This document shows, one piece after another, positions 9,744 through 16,575 of a DNA stretch of 33,668 nt; positions within the stretch are counted from its first letter, which is position 1; each line of letters starts with the position of its first letter. The translations under genes and the position numbers were made by a program. Source of the DNA: CAIKKV01 sp044346855 (GTDB lineage: Bacteria; Verrucomicrobiota; Kiritimatiellia; CAIKKV01). Where the stretch lies: positions 1 to 33,668 of the forward strand of contig JBIIYJ010000019.1 in assembly GCA_044346855.1 (NCBI GenBank), in the 5' to 3' direction. The notes beneath the pieces were generated by a model that saw nothing but the letters and a program-made list of their open reading frames with translations, made no database searches and was not told the origin of the DNA.

Positions 9744-10175
9744 ATGAAGAAGACAGTGATGATCATGGCGGCGGCGATGGTGGCGGCGGCGTTCACGGTT
9801 CAGGCCCAGGTTGCGGCTCCGGCCCCGGCTCCGGCGGCTCCGGCTGCCCCTGCTCCCGCGGCCCCGGCCCCGGAAAAGGTGAAGAAGGAACTGCCCCCGG
9901 TCCAGGATCTGGAGCTGGTCGGCAAGGTGATCCAGCAGGACAAGGTCCGCAAGAACAAGGACGGCGTCGAGACCAAGAACACCATCATCGCGCTGGACAT
10001 CGCGGCGGATGGCATCCAGGTGACCCTGCCCCCGGCCAAGAAGAACGGCGTTGATCCGGCCGCTTTCGTCGGCAAGGACGTCAAGGTGTTCGGCAAGGGC
10101 ACGACCGCGGTGGATAAGAAGGGCAAGAAGACGATCCGCCTGATGAAGATCGACAAGATCGAGCCGGTGGCTTGA
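9744..10175 (+). CDS. Small exported Ala/Pro-rich protein with a basic C-terminal domain
   Basis: A 143-residue protein. The signal peptide MKKTVMIMAAAMVAAAFTVQAQ is followed by a PAPAPAAPAAPAPAAPAP-type linker to about residue 43. An ~95-residue domain follows (LELVGKVIQQDKVRKNKDGV, NTIIALDIAADGIQVTLPP, FVGKDVKVFGKGTTAVDKKGKKTI, MKIDKIEPV). Its short beta-strand pattern is compatible with an OB-like barrel, but I do not assign a family. AAGGAG precedes the ATG by eight bases. It is last in the purD operon, 26 bases after the fusion gene with no terminator between, and is followed by a heptamer array and a terminator. Periplasmic location is likely; function unknown. Confidence 0.75.
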   Translation: MKKTVMIMAAAMVAAAFTVQAQVAAPAPAPAAPAAPAPAAPAPEKVKKELPPVQDLELVGKVIQQDKVRKNKDGVETKNTIIALDIAADGIQVTLPPAKKNGVDPAAFVGKDVKVFGKGTTAVDKKGKKTIRLMKIDKIEPVA

Positions 10176-10179
10176 AGAA

Positions 10180-10242
10180 GGCTTTAGGCTTTAGGCTGGA
10201 GGCTATAGGCTTTAGGCTGAAGGCTGAAGGCTGTAGGATATA
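10180..10242. repeat. Heptamer array GGCTTTA/GGCTGAA
   Basis: Nine consecutive 7-bp units in perfect phase: GGCTTTA twice, GGCTGGA, GGCTATA, GGCTTTA, GGCTGAA twice, GGCTGTA, GGATATA. It begins five bases after the upstream stop codon and ends at the terminator stem. Confidence 0.9.
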
Positions 10243-10245
10243 ATG

Positions 10246-10283
10246 AAAAGGCGGGGAAGTTGACACTTCCCCGCCTTTTTTTT
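10246..10283. terminator. Bidirectional intrinsic terminator
   Basis: AAAAGGCGGGGAAG, a six-base loop, then CTTCCCCGCCTTTTTTTT. The A-run on the left makes it usable from both sides, serving the plus-strand operon ending at 10175 and the minus-strand zinc-ribbon gene ending at 10295. Confidence 0.9.
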
Positions 10284-10294
10284 GTTGGGGCTCC

Positions 10295-11485
10295 TTACTG
10301 CAGCGCCTGCAGGAGCTGGCGCTTCAGGTCTTCCACCAGATTCTTCCGGGCGGCCAGTTCGTGCTGGTAGTTGGAGTCCAGTTCGTCGCAGAGGGACCGG
10401 AGCAGGGATTCCACGTCGGCCCGCTTCAGTGTCCCGGCCGGCGCTTCCTGATCCTTGAGCTTCGCGTTCAGGTCGCGGATCTGCGCCTCGAGGTCTCGGA
10501 TTTTGCGGAAGGCGGTCATCTCGCTGTTGAACTTATCGAGATTCGTCTTCTGGAGCATCTCCTCGGCGGACGAGGCGCGTTCCTCGGCCTCGGCCAGGGC
10601 CCGCTTGAGGCGGTTGATGGCCTCTGTCGAATCCGCGGATTCCGCGATAATCGTCGGAGCCATGGTGCCCGTCCGGGCCTTGGGTGGGGGCGGGGGTTGA
10701 GGCATGGCGAGGGGCGGCGGGGGCGGAGGCGGGGGCGGGGGCGGAGGCGGAGGAGGAGGAGGAGGGGGCGGTGCGGCTTGGACAGGCGATTCGCCGACGG
10801 AGAAAACGACCGGGATGTCGTCCTCGATGGGCGGGGGCGGCGGGGGCGGGGCCGCTTCGTTGCCCGGCACGATGGGCGAATCGGACGCGACCTTGACGAT
10901 GCGGGCGCAGCCTTTGCAGCGGATTTTCTTGCCCGCCAGCCCTTGCCGGACCGGGTAACTGGTCTGGCACTGGACGCAGGTGAAGACGATTTGCGCGCCG
11001 GCGGCGGGGGCGGGAGCGCCGGCTGGAGCGGATTCCGACGCGGGCTCCAGCGCGATGGCGGCCGTGATGGCGTCGGTGTCGTCGGCCGGGTACTCCGGCG
11101 CCGGGATGGGCTCCGCGGCCGGAGGTTCGGGCATGGCCGGGGCTTCCTCGGCCGGAGCTGGTTGTTCCTCGATCGCGGCCGGAGGCTCTTCGTCGACGGG
11201 GGCTTCCTGGGCGGGCTGGGGCTCTTCAGGCGCCTGGGGCGCGGCTTCCATCTCCAAGGCCGCAGGGGCGGCGGTATCCGTCTCAGGGGCAACGGGGGCC
11301 GAGCCTTCGGCCTCGGGCGTTTCGGCCGCCTCGGCCGGCGCCGGCTTGTAGGCTTCCACCTGCTCGCGGGTGACCGGTATGCGCACTTTGCACTTCAGGC
11401 ACGGGACGCCGCCGGTGCTGAGAACAAATTTTTTCTTGGCTTTGATGCTTCGGCCGCACTTCGGGCATGATACCGTGATGAACAT
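10295..11485 (-). CDS. Zinc-ribbon/coiled-coil protein A, with a 20-proline run
   Basis: A 396-residue protein. The start at 11485 (MFITVSCPKCGR) is chosen because AGGAG lies six bases upstream and the paralogue at 14044-15249 starts identically in register. Order of parts: zinc ribbon 1 (Cys7, 10, 29, 32; C-x2-C-x18-C-x2-C); acidic Ala/Pro/Glu-rich linker (~47-160); zinc ribbon 2 of MJ0042-like type (Cys170, 173, 190, 193); a stretch with 20 consecutive prolines (239-258); a coiled coil (~285-345, RLKRALAEAEERASSAEEML); and a C-terminal helix (~358-393, LLRSLCDELD, ELAARKNLVEDLKRQL). The last two blocks and ribbon 2 are shared with the two paralogues in this window. There is no signal peptide or membrane segment, so it is probably cytoplasmic. 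Function unknown. Confidence 0.85.
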   Translation of the reverse strand: MFITVSCPKCGRSIKAKKKFVLSTGGVPCLKCKVRIPVTREQVEAYKPAPAEAAETPEAEGSAPVAPETDTAAPAALEMEAAPQAPEEPQPAQEAPVDEEPPAAIEEQPAPAEEAPAMPEPPAAEPIPAPEYPADDTDAITAAIALEPASESAPAGAPAPAAGAQIVFTCVQCQTSYPVRQGLAGKKIRCKGCARIVKVASDSPIVPGNEAAPPPPPPPIEDDIPVVFSVGESPVQAAPPPPPPPPPPPPPPPPPPPPLAMPQPPPPPKARTGTMAPTIIAESADSTEAINRLKRALAEAEERASSAEEMLQKTNLDKFNSEMTAFRKIRDLEAQIRDLNAKLKDQEAPAGTLKRADVESLLRSLCDELDSNYQHELAARKNLVEDLKRQLLQALQ

Positions 11486-11525
11486 CGGATGCTCCTGAAA
11501 GAAAAACCATCCATATAAAAACGAA

Positions 11526-11555
11526 ATTATACCACTAATATTCCAGCATAAGCAA
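11526..11555 (-). promoter_or_regulatory. Promoter of zinc-ribbon gene A
   Basis: On the minus strand: TTGCTT (plus 11550-11555), an 18-base spacer and a perfect TATAAT (plus 11526-11531). It gives a leader of about 34 bases. The region to the right (11556-11640) is AT-rich and divergent toward the mini-gene; a TATAAA at 11611-11616 could be that gene's -10 box, but its -35 is poor. Confidence 0.7.
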
Positions 11556-11656
11556 GCGAACAATCGTAGCGATTGAATTTATTAAAATCGCTTAAACAAA
11601 TCGATTGATTTATAAACAGAGTCGCTTTTCAACAACCCAAGAAAGGAAGGTCCAAC

Positions 11657-11737
11657 ATGAGCGACAAAGAAGTGACTGCGCCCACGACGAACGCCCCCTC
11701 CACGAACGCGCCGACGGCTACGCCTCCGGTCAAGTAA
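11657..11737 (+). CDS. 26-residue stand-alone mini-protein
   Basis: ATG 11657 is preceded at six bases by a strong AGGAAGG ribosome-binding site. The 26-residue product starts MSDKEVTAPTTNAP and ends TATPPVK, stopping at TAA 11737. It is rich in Thr, Ala, Pro and Asn, hydrophilic and probably disordered, with no signal peptide or cysteines. It has its own transcription unit: an AT-rich upstream region, then a small ACGG-TTCG-CCGT hairpin (11744-11755) and a strong terminator (11758-11793). It could be a real small protein or a short regulatory RNA that carries a peptide. I do not recognise it. Confidence 0.5.
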   Translation: MSDKEVTAPTTNAPSTNAPTATPPVK

Positions 11738-11757
11738 GTAGGGACGGTTCGCCGTAG

Positions 11758-11793
11758 CGGGGAAGCTGGAAACAGCTTCCCCGTTTTTTTTTT
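11758..11793 (+). terminator. Intrinsic terminator of the mini-gene
   Basis: An 11-bp perfect stem CGGGGAAGCTG/CAGCTTCCCCG with a GAAA tetraloop, followed by ten T. It ends 25 bases before the methyltransferase gene, so that gene needs a promoter in the gap or depends on readthrough. Confidence 0.92.
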
Positions 11794-11818
11794 CCTGAAT
11801 CCATGCTAGGATGCGGGC

Positions 11819-13090
11819 ATGCAATCATATACCGGACTCATTGAACGAATCGCCTATGGCGGCGGGGGCGTCACGCGCCAGGAGGGCTGCGTCATCTTCG
11901 TGCCGGGCGTGCTGCCGGGCGAACGGATCCGCTACCGCATCCGGAGCGGCCACAAGACCTTCGCGCAGGGCGAGCTTCTGGAGGTGCTGGAAGCCTCGCC
12001 GGATCGCATCCAGCCTGAATGCCCCTTCATGTGGCATCCCCTCGGGATGGGCCCCCAGTCGCATCCCTGCTGCCCGGGCTGTGCCTACGGCCATGTGGAC
12101 TACCGGCGCGAACTGGCCCTCAAGCAGGAGCAGTTCGGAGAGGTTCTGGAGCGTTTGGGCGGGCTGAAGGATCAGCCGTTCAAGAAGCCCATCGGGTCGC
12201 CCCAGTCCCTGTGGTACCGGAACAAGATCGTGCTGCACGCCCGGAAGGACGTGAACGAGACGCGTCTGGGTTATCTGGGCCCCGACAACCGGACGGTGCT
12301 GGACATCCCGGCCTGCCCCTTGGCGGCGCGGCCGATCAACGAACTTCTCAAGACCCTTCGGGCCAAGCCCGGCTTTTTCAACACGCTGCGCCACGGCATG
12401 GATGTGACCCTGCGGCACACCGAGCGGGACGGGGCTCTTTTCTGGCGCGGCGAGGCGGACAGCCGGGATTCCTGGTTGCAGGAAACGACCGCGGCCGGAC
12501 CCCTCCTGGTGCCGCGCGGCAGCTTTTTCCAGGTCAATCCGGGCGCCTCGTCCCTCCTGGTCGAGGCCGTTCAGGCCGTCCTGCGGAAAGCGAAGCCCGC
12601 CCGGTTCGTGGACTTGTTCTGCGGGGCCGGCCTGTTTTCGCTGGCGGCTTCCGGCGCGGGCATACCGGAGGGGATCGGGCTTGATTCGGACCCGGCCGTG
12701 ATCGCCGCCGCCGTCCAGAACGCCCTGCGCCTCAACCTGGCCGGCTACACGTTCCAGGCCGCCGCCGCCGAGGAGGGGCTGACGGCCGCGCTCCAGGCAG
12801 GCTCGCCCGCCTCGACGCTGCTGCTGGTCGATCCGCCGCGCACCGGGCTTGATCCGGCGGTGACCGCGGCCATGACGGCCTTCCGGCCGCGGGATATCGT
12901 CTATGTCAGCTGCGCGGCCGACACCCTGGCGCGCGACCTGGCGCGGCTGACGGCGGCGGGCTATGTCACCAGGAGTCTTCAGCTCGTTGACATGTTCCCC
13001 CGCACCTCGCATTTCGAATCGGTGGCCTGGCTGCGGGTTCCGGCTGCGCGCGCGGCGGCCAAGCCGAAAAAAAAGGCGAAGGCGGCATGA
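11819..13090 (+). CDS. 23S rRNA (uracil-5-)-methyltransferase, TrmA/RlmD family
   Basis: A 423-residue SAM-dependent RNA m5U methyltransferase. N-terminal TRAM-like segment (GLIERIAYGGGGVTRQEGCVIFVPG, residues ~6-60), then cysteines that may hold an iron-sulfur cluster (Cys68, Cys85, Cys88, and one in the DIPACPL segment), although Cys68 to Cys85 is wider spaced than in E. coli RlmD. The Rossmann core shows SFFQVNPGAS, VDLFCGAGLFSLAA and LLVDPPRTGLDP, with nucleophile Cys365 in VYVSCAADTLARDL. A lysine-rich tail (KPKKKAKAA) ends the protein. The start is supported weakly: AGGA seven bases upstream overlaps TAGGAT, which could instead be a -10 box. It overlaps the asparaginase gene by four bases. 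Whether the target is U1939 or U747 of 23S rRNA, or tRNA U54, cannot be told. Confidence 0.88.
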   Translation: MQSYTGLIERIAYGGGGVTRQEGCVIFVPGVLPGERIRYRIRSGHKTFAQGELLEVLEASPDRIQPECPFMWHPLGMGPQSHPCCPGCAYGHVDYRRELALKQEQFGEVLERLGGLKDQPFKKPIGSPQSLWYRNKIVLHARKDVNETRLGYLGPDNRTVLDIPACPLAARPINELLKTLRAKPGFFNTLRHGMDVTLRHTERDGALFWRGEADSRDSWLQETTAAGPLLVPRGSFFQVNPGASSLLVEAVQAVLRKAKPARFVDLFCGAGLFSLAASGAGIPEGIGLDSDPAVIAAAVQNALRLNLAGYTFQAAAAEEGLTAALQAGSPASTLLLVDPPRTGLDPAVTAAMTAFRPRDIVYVSCAADTLARDLARLTAAGYVTRSLQLVDMFPRTSHFESVAWLRVPAARAAAKPKKKAKAA

Positions 13091-14040
13091 GTCTGGCGGT
13101 GCTTTATACGGGCGGGACGATCGGCGGGAGCCGGGTCGGGCGCGGCGCCGTGGCGCGGGCCCGTTCCGCCTTGGACTTCGGGCGGCTGGCCCGGGGCGGA
13201 CTGCCCGCGGGGGCGCCGCCGTTCACTGTCCGGGGCGCGCTCGGGAAGTTGAGCGAGAACCTGGAGCCGGGCGACTGGGGCGTTCTGGCCCGCGAGGTCG
13301 ATGTTCTTGTCCGCGGCGGGGCGACCGGGATCGTGCTGGCGCACGGCACGGACACGCTGATCTTTACGGCCTGCGCCCTGAGGTGGCTGCTGCCGGGCCT
13401 CCCCATTCCCGTTGCGGTGACGGGGTCGCGGCTGCCGCTCAGCGAGCCGGGAACGGATGCAGTGCGCAATCTTGAGCTGGCCCTGGTTGTGGCCGGACAA
13501 AGTCGGCGGCCCGGCGTGTGGGTGGTATTCAGCGGCTTGCCGGGCGCTGCCGGGCGGGTTCTGGATCCCCTGGACGCGCGCAAGGAGGCGGGGCGGTGGG
13601 ATTGTTTTCAGCCGGTTTGGGGCCGGCCGGCCGGCCGTGTGGCCGCGGGGTCCAACCGCGTCACCTGGCAGCGGCCGGCGGCGAAGGCGGAAGCGTATGC
13701 CCCCCGGTTCGAGGTGGATCCACGGCCCGTCCTGTTCATGATGCATCCCGGCTTCCGGCCCGACTGGATCCGCCAGGCGGCGCGGCGGGGCGTCCGGGGA
13801 ATCGTGCTGGCCGGCTACGGGTCGGGGACGGCCTGCGCCGAGGGGCCGTTCGATCTGCGGCCCGCCGTGAAGGAGTCGGTCGGCCGGGGCGTTCCGGTCT
13901 GGATGGTCTCCCAGCATGGCGGCCGGGTGGAAGCGGCTTACGGAAGCACGGTGGGGCTGGTCAAGGCCGGGCTCCGGCTGATGCCCGGATGGACGCCCGA
14001 GGCGGCGCTGACCGCGCTGATGTGCGGCGCGGCCGTCTGA
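13087..14040 (+). CDS. Asparaginase-family amidohydrolase
   Basis: A 317-residue protein of the bacterial L-asparaginase fold. The nucleophile loop YTGGTIGG (Thr8) starts the protein; the second catalytic pair Thr88-Asp89 lies in AHGTDTLIF, and a Lys in DARKEAGRWDCF fits the conserved lysine. The C-terminal domain (VLFMMHPGFRP, GIVLAGYGSGTA, VWMVSQHGGRVE) is as in type I cytoplasmic enzymes. No signal peptide is present. It is slightly shorter than E. coli AnsA (about 338). It is translationally coupled to the methyltransferase (ATGA), and its stop is only three bases from the convergent zinc-ribbon gene B. Asparagine hydrolysis is likely; a GatD-like or other amidase role is not excluded. 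Confidence 0.85.
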   Translation: MSLAVLYTGGTIGGSRVGRGAVARARSALDFGRLARGGLPAGAPPFTVRGALGKLSENLEPGDWGVLAREVDVLVRGGATGIVLAHGTDTLIFTACALRWLLPGLPIPVAVTGSRLPLSEPGTDAVRNLELALVVAGQSRRPGVWVVFSGLPGAAGRVLDPLDARKEAGRWDCFQPVWGRPAGRVAAGSNRVTWQRPAAKAEAYAPRFEVDPRPVLFMMHPGFRPDWIRQAARRGVRGIVLAGYGSGTACAEGPFDLRPAVKESVGRGVPVWMVSQHGGRVEAAYGSTVGLVKAGLRLMPGWTPEAALTALMCGAAV

Positions 14041-14043
14041 GTC

Positions 14044-15249
14044 TCACGCGCTCTGGCCGTACTGGACCCTGAGGTTGGCGAGGAAGAGCTGCCGGGCGTC
14101 GATTTCGCTTTTCAGGTTGCATTCAATGGTGTCGAGCAAGGCCTGGAGTTTGGCCGTCTTGTTTTCCAGCGTCGCCAGCTGGTCTTCCTTTTCCTTCAGT
14201 TTCCCGTTCAGGGCCTCCAGGGCGGCGGCGTGTTCGGTTTCCTTCAGGGCCATGGCGTTCAGCCAGTCGTCCGTCTTCGTCTCGAGCCGGGTGGCCAGCT
14301 CCTGGGCCTGGGTTTCGTACGTTTTGAGGCCGGCTGCCAGCTCCGAGGCCCTGGCGTCGAGCTCCGTGTTCCTTTTTTCGACATCCTCGAGCCGGGCGTG
14401 AAGGCGGCGGAGCTCCTCCTCCCTGCCGGCCAGGCGGACGGCGTTCTCCTCGTCCCGGTGCTTCAGCGTGTCCGCCACGGCCCGGGCCTGCGCTTCGGCC
14501 TCGCGGGTGCGCCGGAGGAAGGCCATTTCGCTTTTGATCTTGTCCCGGCTGAACTGCTGGAGGATCTCCTCGGCCGCGGCGGCGCCGTCGCGCGCTTCGG
14601 CGAGTTCGCGGCGGAGGCGGGCCGTTTCGTCCGAGCCCGAGTCGAGAAGGGCGTTTTCGGAAATGGTTTTTTTCAGGGCGGGCGACGGGGCTGCGGGCTC
14701 CGGAGGGCGGGCGTGCTCGTGGTCGGACCAGACCTCGTTGTGGAAGGCGGAGCGGTCGAGGGTGTCGGCGGTTTCGACTTTCAGGGGGGAGTTCGAGCCC
14801 AGAAAGGCCGGGGAGTTGGGGTCGACCTTGACGATATGGGCGCAGGAGGGGCACCGGATCCGCTTTCCGGCGAGCTGGCGGCGCACGGGATGCTGGGCCT
14901 TGCAGGCCGGGCAGGTGAAAAAGACCTGGGAGCCCGAGGCTGGCTCTGTTTCGGAAACAGCCTCGTCGTCCTCCAGGAGGGCGGGGACGATGTCCGTTTC
15001 GCCCTTCCCGCTGAAGGCCTGCTCGAGGCCCCGCTCAACGGGCGAGAGCGGCGGGGGCGGGGCCGGGGGCGCGGCGGCCCGGGGGGACTCCTCTTCCGCG
15101 CCCGTTTCGGGACAGGACTCGATCTGCTGCCGGGTCATCGCAATGCGGATCCGGCATTTGACGCAGGGCACGCTTCCCTGGCTGAGCGCGACTTTTTTGC
15201 GGATTTTGATGTCTCGACCGCAACGGGGGCATACGACGGATATAGTCAT
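14044..15249 (-). CDS. Zinc-ribbon/coiled-coil protein B
   Basis: A 401-residue paralogue of protein A. Zinc ribbon 1 has Cys7, 10, 29, 32, exactly the positions of protein A (VVCPRCGRDIKIRKKV, VPCVKC). A Pro/Glu-rich linker (~47-108) leads to zinc ribbon 2 (Cys113, 116, 133, 136; FFTCPACKAQHPVRRQLAGK). A second linker follows without the poly-proline run, then a long coiled coil (~208-370) opening with RLRRELAEARDGAAAAEEIL and a C-terminal helix (LQALLDTIECNL, DARQLFLANLRVQYG). AAGGA lies eight bases before ATG 15249. It converges on the asparaginase gene with three bases between stops and no terminator. No membrane or export signal. Function unknown. Confidence 0.85.
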   Translation of the reverse strand: MTISVVCPRCGRDIKIRKKVALSQGSVPCVKCRIRIAMTRQQIESCPETGAEEESPRAAAPPAPPPPLSPVERGLEQAFSGKGETDIVPALLEDDEAVSETEPASGSQVFFTCPACKAQHPVRRQLAGKRIRCPSCAHIVKVDPNSPAFLGSNSPLKVETADTLDRSAFHNEVWSDHEHARPPEPAAPSPALKKTISENALLDSGSDETARLRRELAEARDGAAAAEEILQQFSRDKIKSEMAFLRRTREAEAQARAVADTLKHRDEENAVRLAGREEELRRLHARLEDVEKRNTELDARASELAAGLKTYETQAQELATRLETKTDDWLNAMALKETEHAAALEALNGKLKEKEDQLATLENKTAKLQALLDTIECNLKSEIDARQLFLANLRVQYGQSA

Positions 15250-15275
15250 AAGATTAATCCTTACATACGGTCTTT

Positions 15276-15304
15276 AGCATACCGAAAAAACGGGAAAAAA
15301 TCAA
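15276..15304 (-). promoter_or_regulatory. Promoter of zinc-ribbon gene B
   Basis: On the minus strand: TTGATT (plus 15299-15304), a 17-base T-rich spacer and TATGCT (plus 15276-15281), with a leader of about 20 bases to the ATG. Confidence 0.6.
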
Positions 15305-15330
15305 TCAATTTTTAAAATATGAGAAGCGAC

Positions 15331-15359
15331 TTGACGTCAGGCTGGCAGGGGGTTATAGA
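15331..15359 (+). promoter_or_regulatory. Promoter of hisI
   Basis: TTGACG (15331-15336), a 17-base spacer and TATAGA (15354-15359), close to consensus. It is divergent from the promoter of zinc-ribbon gene B, with about 26 bases between the two -35 boxes. Confidence 0.7.
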
Positions 15360-15387
15360 GAGGACGAACAGCTGAGGAGAGTGCGGC

Positions 15388-15798
15388 ATGAAAGAACTGG
15401 AAGAAGGCGGCAAGCTTGAGTTGGATTTTGGGAAAATAGCCAAGATCGCGGCGAATTCCAAGGGTGTGATTCCGGTGGCCGTTCAGCATGCCGACACCCG
15501 GGAAGTAATCCTGGTGGCGTATACGAATGAGTTGGCCTTCCGGAAGTCGCTCGAGACCCGGTCGCTGGTGCTGTGGAGCACCTCGCGGAACGAGTTGTGG
15601 GAAAAAGGAAAGACATCGGGAGAGACGTTCGACCTGGTGGATGCCTATGTGAATTGCGAGCAGAACTCCCTCCTGTATACGGTCCGTCCGCGCCGGGGCG
15701 GCATTTGTCATACCAAAAACAAGGCGGGGCAGCCACGGAACTGCTATTACCGCAAGATTCATTTTGTGACGCAGGAGCTGATCAACCAGGATCCCTGA
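15388..15798 (+). CDS. hisI: Phosphoribosyl-AMP cyclohydrolase-like protein with altered acidic motif
   Basis: A 136-residue HisI-family protein. HisI opens the adenine ring of PR-AMP, the third step of histidine synthesis. GAGGAG lies eight bases before ATG 15388. Family features seen: VIPVAVQHADTREVILVAYTNE near the N-terminus, STSRNELWEKGKTSGE (usual SRSRxxLWxKGExSG), and three zinc-type cysteines Cys90, Cys107 (ICHTK) and Cys119 (NCYYR). The usual acidic DCDGD block is NCEQN here (89-93), and the loops between cysteines are longer. No other his gene is nearby; it stands alone with its own promoter between two zinc-ribbon paralogues. It may be the histidine enzyme or a HisI paralogue of other function. 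Confidence 0.82.
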   Translation: MKELEEGGKLELDFGKIAKIAANSKGVIPVAVQHADTREVILVAYTNELAFRKSLETRSLVLWSTSRNELWEKGKTSGETFDLVDAYVNCEQNSLLYTVRPRRGGICHTKNKAGQPRNCYYRKIHFVTQELINQDP

Positions 15799-15803
15799 GG
15801 GGG

Positions 15804-16403
15804 TCAGGTGAATTTCAGTTGCTGGCGGAGGCTGGCCAGAAGGGTCTGGTGGGCGTCGATATCCTTCTTGAGGGAATTCTCGATCGTATCGCACAGGGAT
15901 TTGAGCAGGCTTTCCTTGGTGGACAGGGTCTGGAGCCGTTCTTCCCGGGTTTTCAGCAGCAGGGCCAGTTCAAATCCGCGGGTTTCCTGGGCTGTCAGGC
16001 GGGCCTGGAGATCCTTCAGTTCGGTCTCCTGTTTCGTCACAAGGGCTTCGAGTTCGCCGATCCGGCCGGTGAGGGTGGTTATTTCGGCGTTTTTGGTGGT
16101 GGTCAGGTTTTTCCACTCTTCCAGGCGTTCGGTTTCCTGGGCGACCCGGTTGCGGCTTTGCTGGAGGAAAATCGCCTGGGCAGCCTCGGTCATGCCGGCG
16201 GCCTCGGCCAGGGCGTCGCGCAGTTGGCGGATGGCATCGGCCGGGGCCTGGGCGGGGATGGTGAGCCGTTCGGGGTCTACGGTGACGATCTGCCCGCAGG
16301 CCTTGCAGTGGACGGTCTTCCCCGCCAGCGTCCAGTTCAGGGGGTAACGGGCTGCGCAGGCCGTGCAGGTATAAATGACAGGACCTTCAGTGGTGTTTTC
16401 CAT
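15804..16403 (-). CDS. Zinc-ribbon/coiled-coil protein C (short form)
   Basis: A 199-residue paralogue of A and B. The start at 16403 (MENTTEGPVIYTC) is chosen over upstream in-frame starts because AAGGAAGG lies directly before it. It has one zinc ribbon only (Cys13, 16, 33, 36), matching ribbon 2 of A and B in spacing (C-x2-C-x16-C-x2-C) and in the LAGK and IV-TVDP segments. The first ribbon and the Pro-rich linker are absent. The coiled coil (~56-165) begins QLRDALAEAAG, and the C-terminal helix is KSLCDTIENSL, DAHQTLLASLRQQL. It converges on hisI with five bases between stops. This short member defines the minimal family architecture: ribbon, coiled coil, tail. Confidence 0.85.
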   Translation of the reverse strand: MENTTEGPVIYTCTACAARYPLNWTLAGKTVHCKACGQIVTVDPERLTIPAQAPADAIRQLRDALAEAAGMTEAAQAIFLQQSRNRVAQETERLEEWKNLTTTKNAEITTLTGRIGELEALVTKQETELKDLQARLTAQETRGFELALLLKTREERLQTLSTKESLLKSLCDTIENSLKKDIDAHQTLLASLRQQLKFT

Positions 16404-16428
16404 GGTATAACCTTCCTTGCTGGAAGTC

Positions 16429-16457
16429 ATTTTATCGAATTTGAGGGAAGTCGGCAA
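16429..16457 (-). promoter_or_regulatory. Promoter of zinc-ribbon gene C
   Basis: On the minus strand: TTGCCG (plus 16452-16457), a 17-base spacer and TAAAAT (plus 16429-16434), with a leader of about 19 bases. The stretch 16458-16575 up to the SDR gene holds no gene; a CAGGAA/TTCCTG pair around a T/A-rich core near 16533-16560 may help end the SDR transcript. Confidence 0.6.
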
Positions 16458-16575
16458 GACGGGAATGTCGATCCCTGTAAAAAATATATTCTTCCGCTCT
16501 TGCCGGCCAGGAAAAGGTGGTCTAAATCTGGAAATCAGGAAAAAGAAAAATAATTCCTGTCGTCGCGCGGCGGGC

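Noticed and set aside
10361..11470. A plus-strand Gly/Arg-rich frame opposite zinc-ribbon gene A
   Set aside because: The glycine and arginine runs are the complement of the proline codons. The minus-strand frame has the zinc ribbons, a ribosome-binding site and a promoter.
11486..11563. Longer start for zinc-ribbon gene A at 11563
   Set aside because: It would place the start upstream of the TATAAT promoter box. The start at 11485 has a good ribosome-binding site and agrees with the paralogue.
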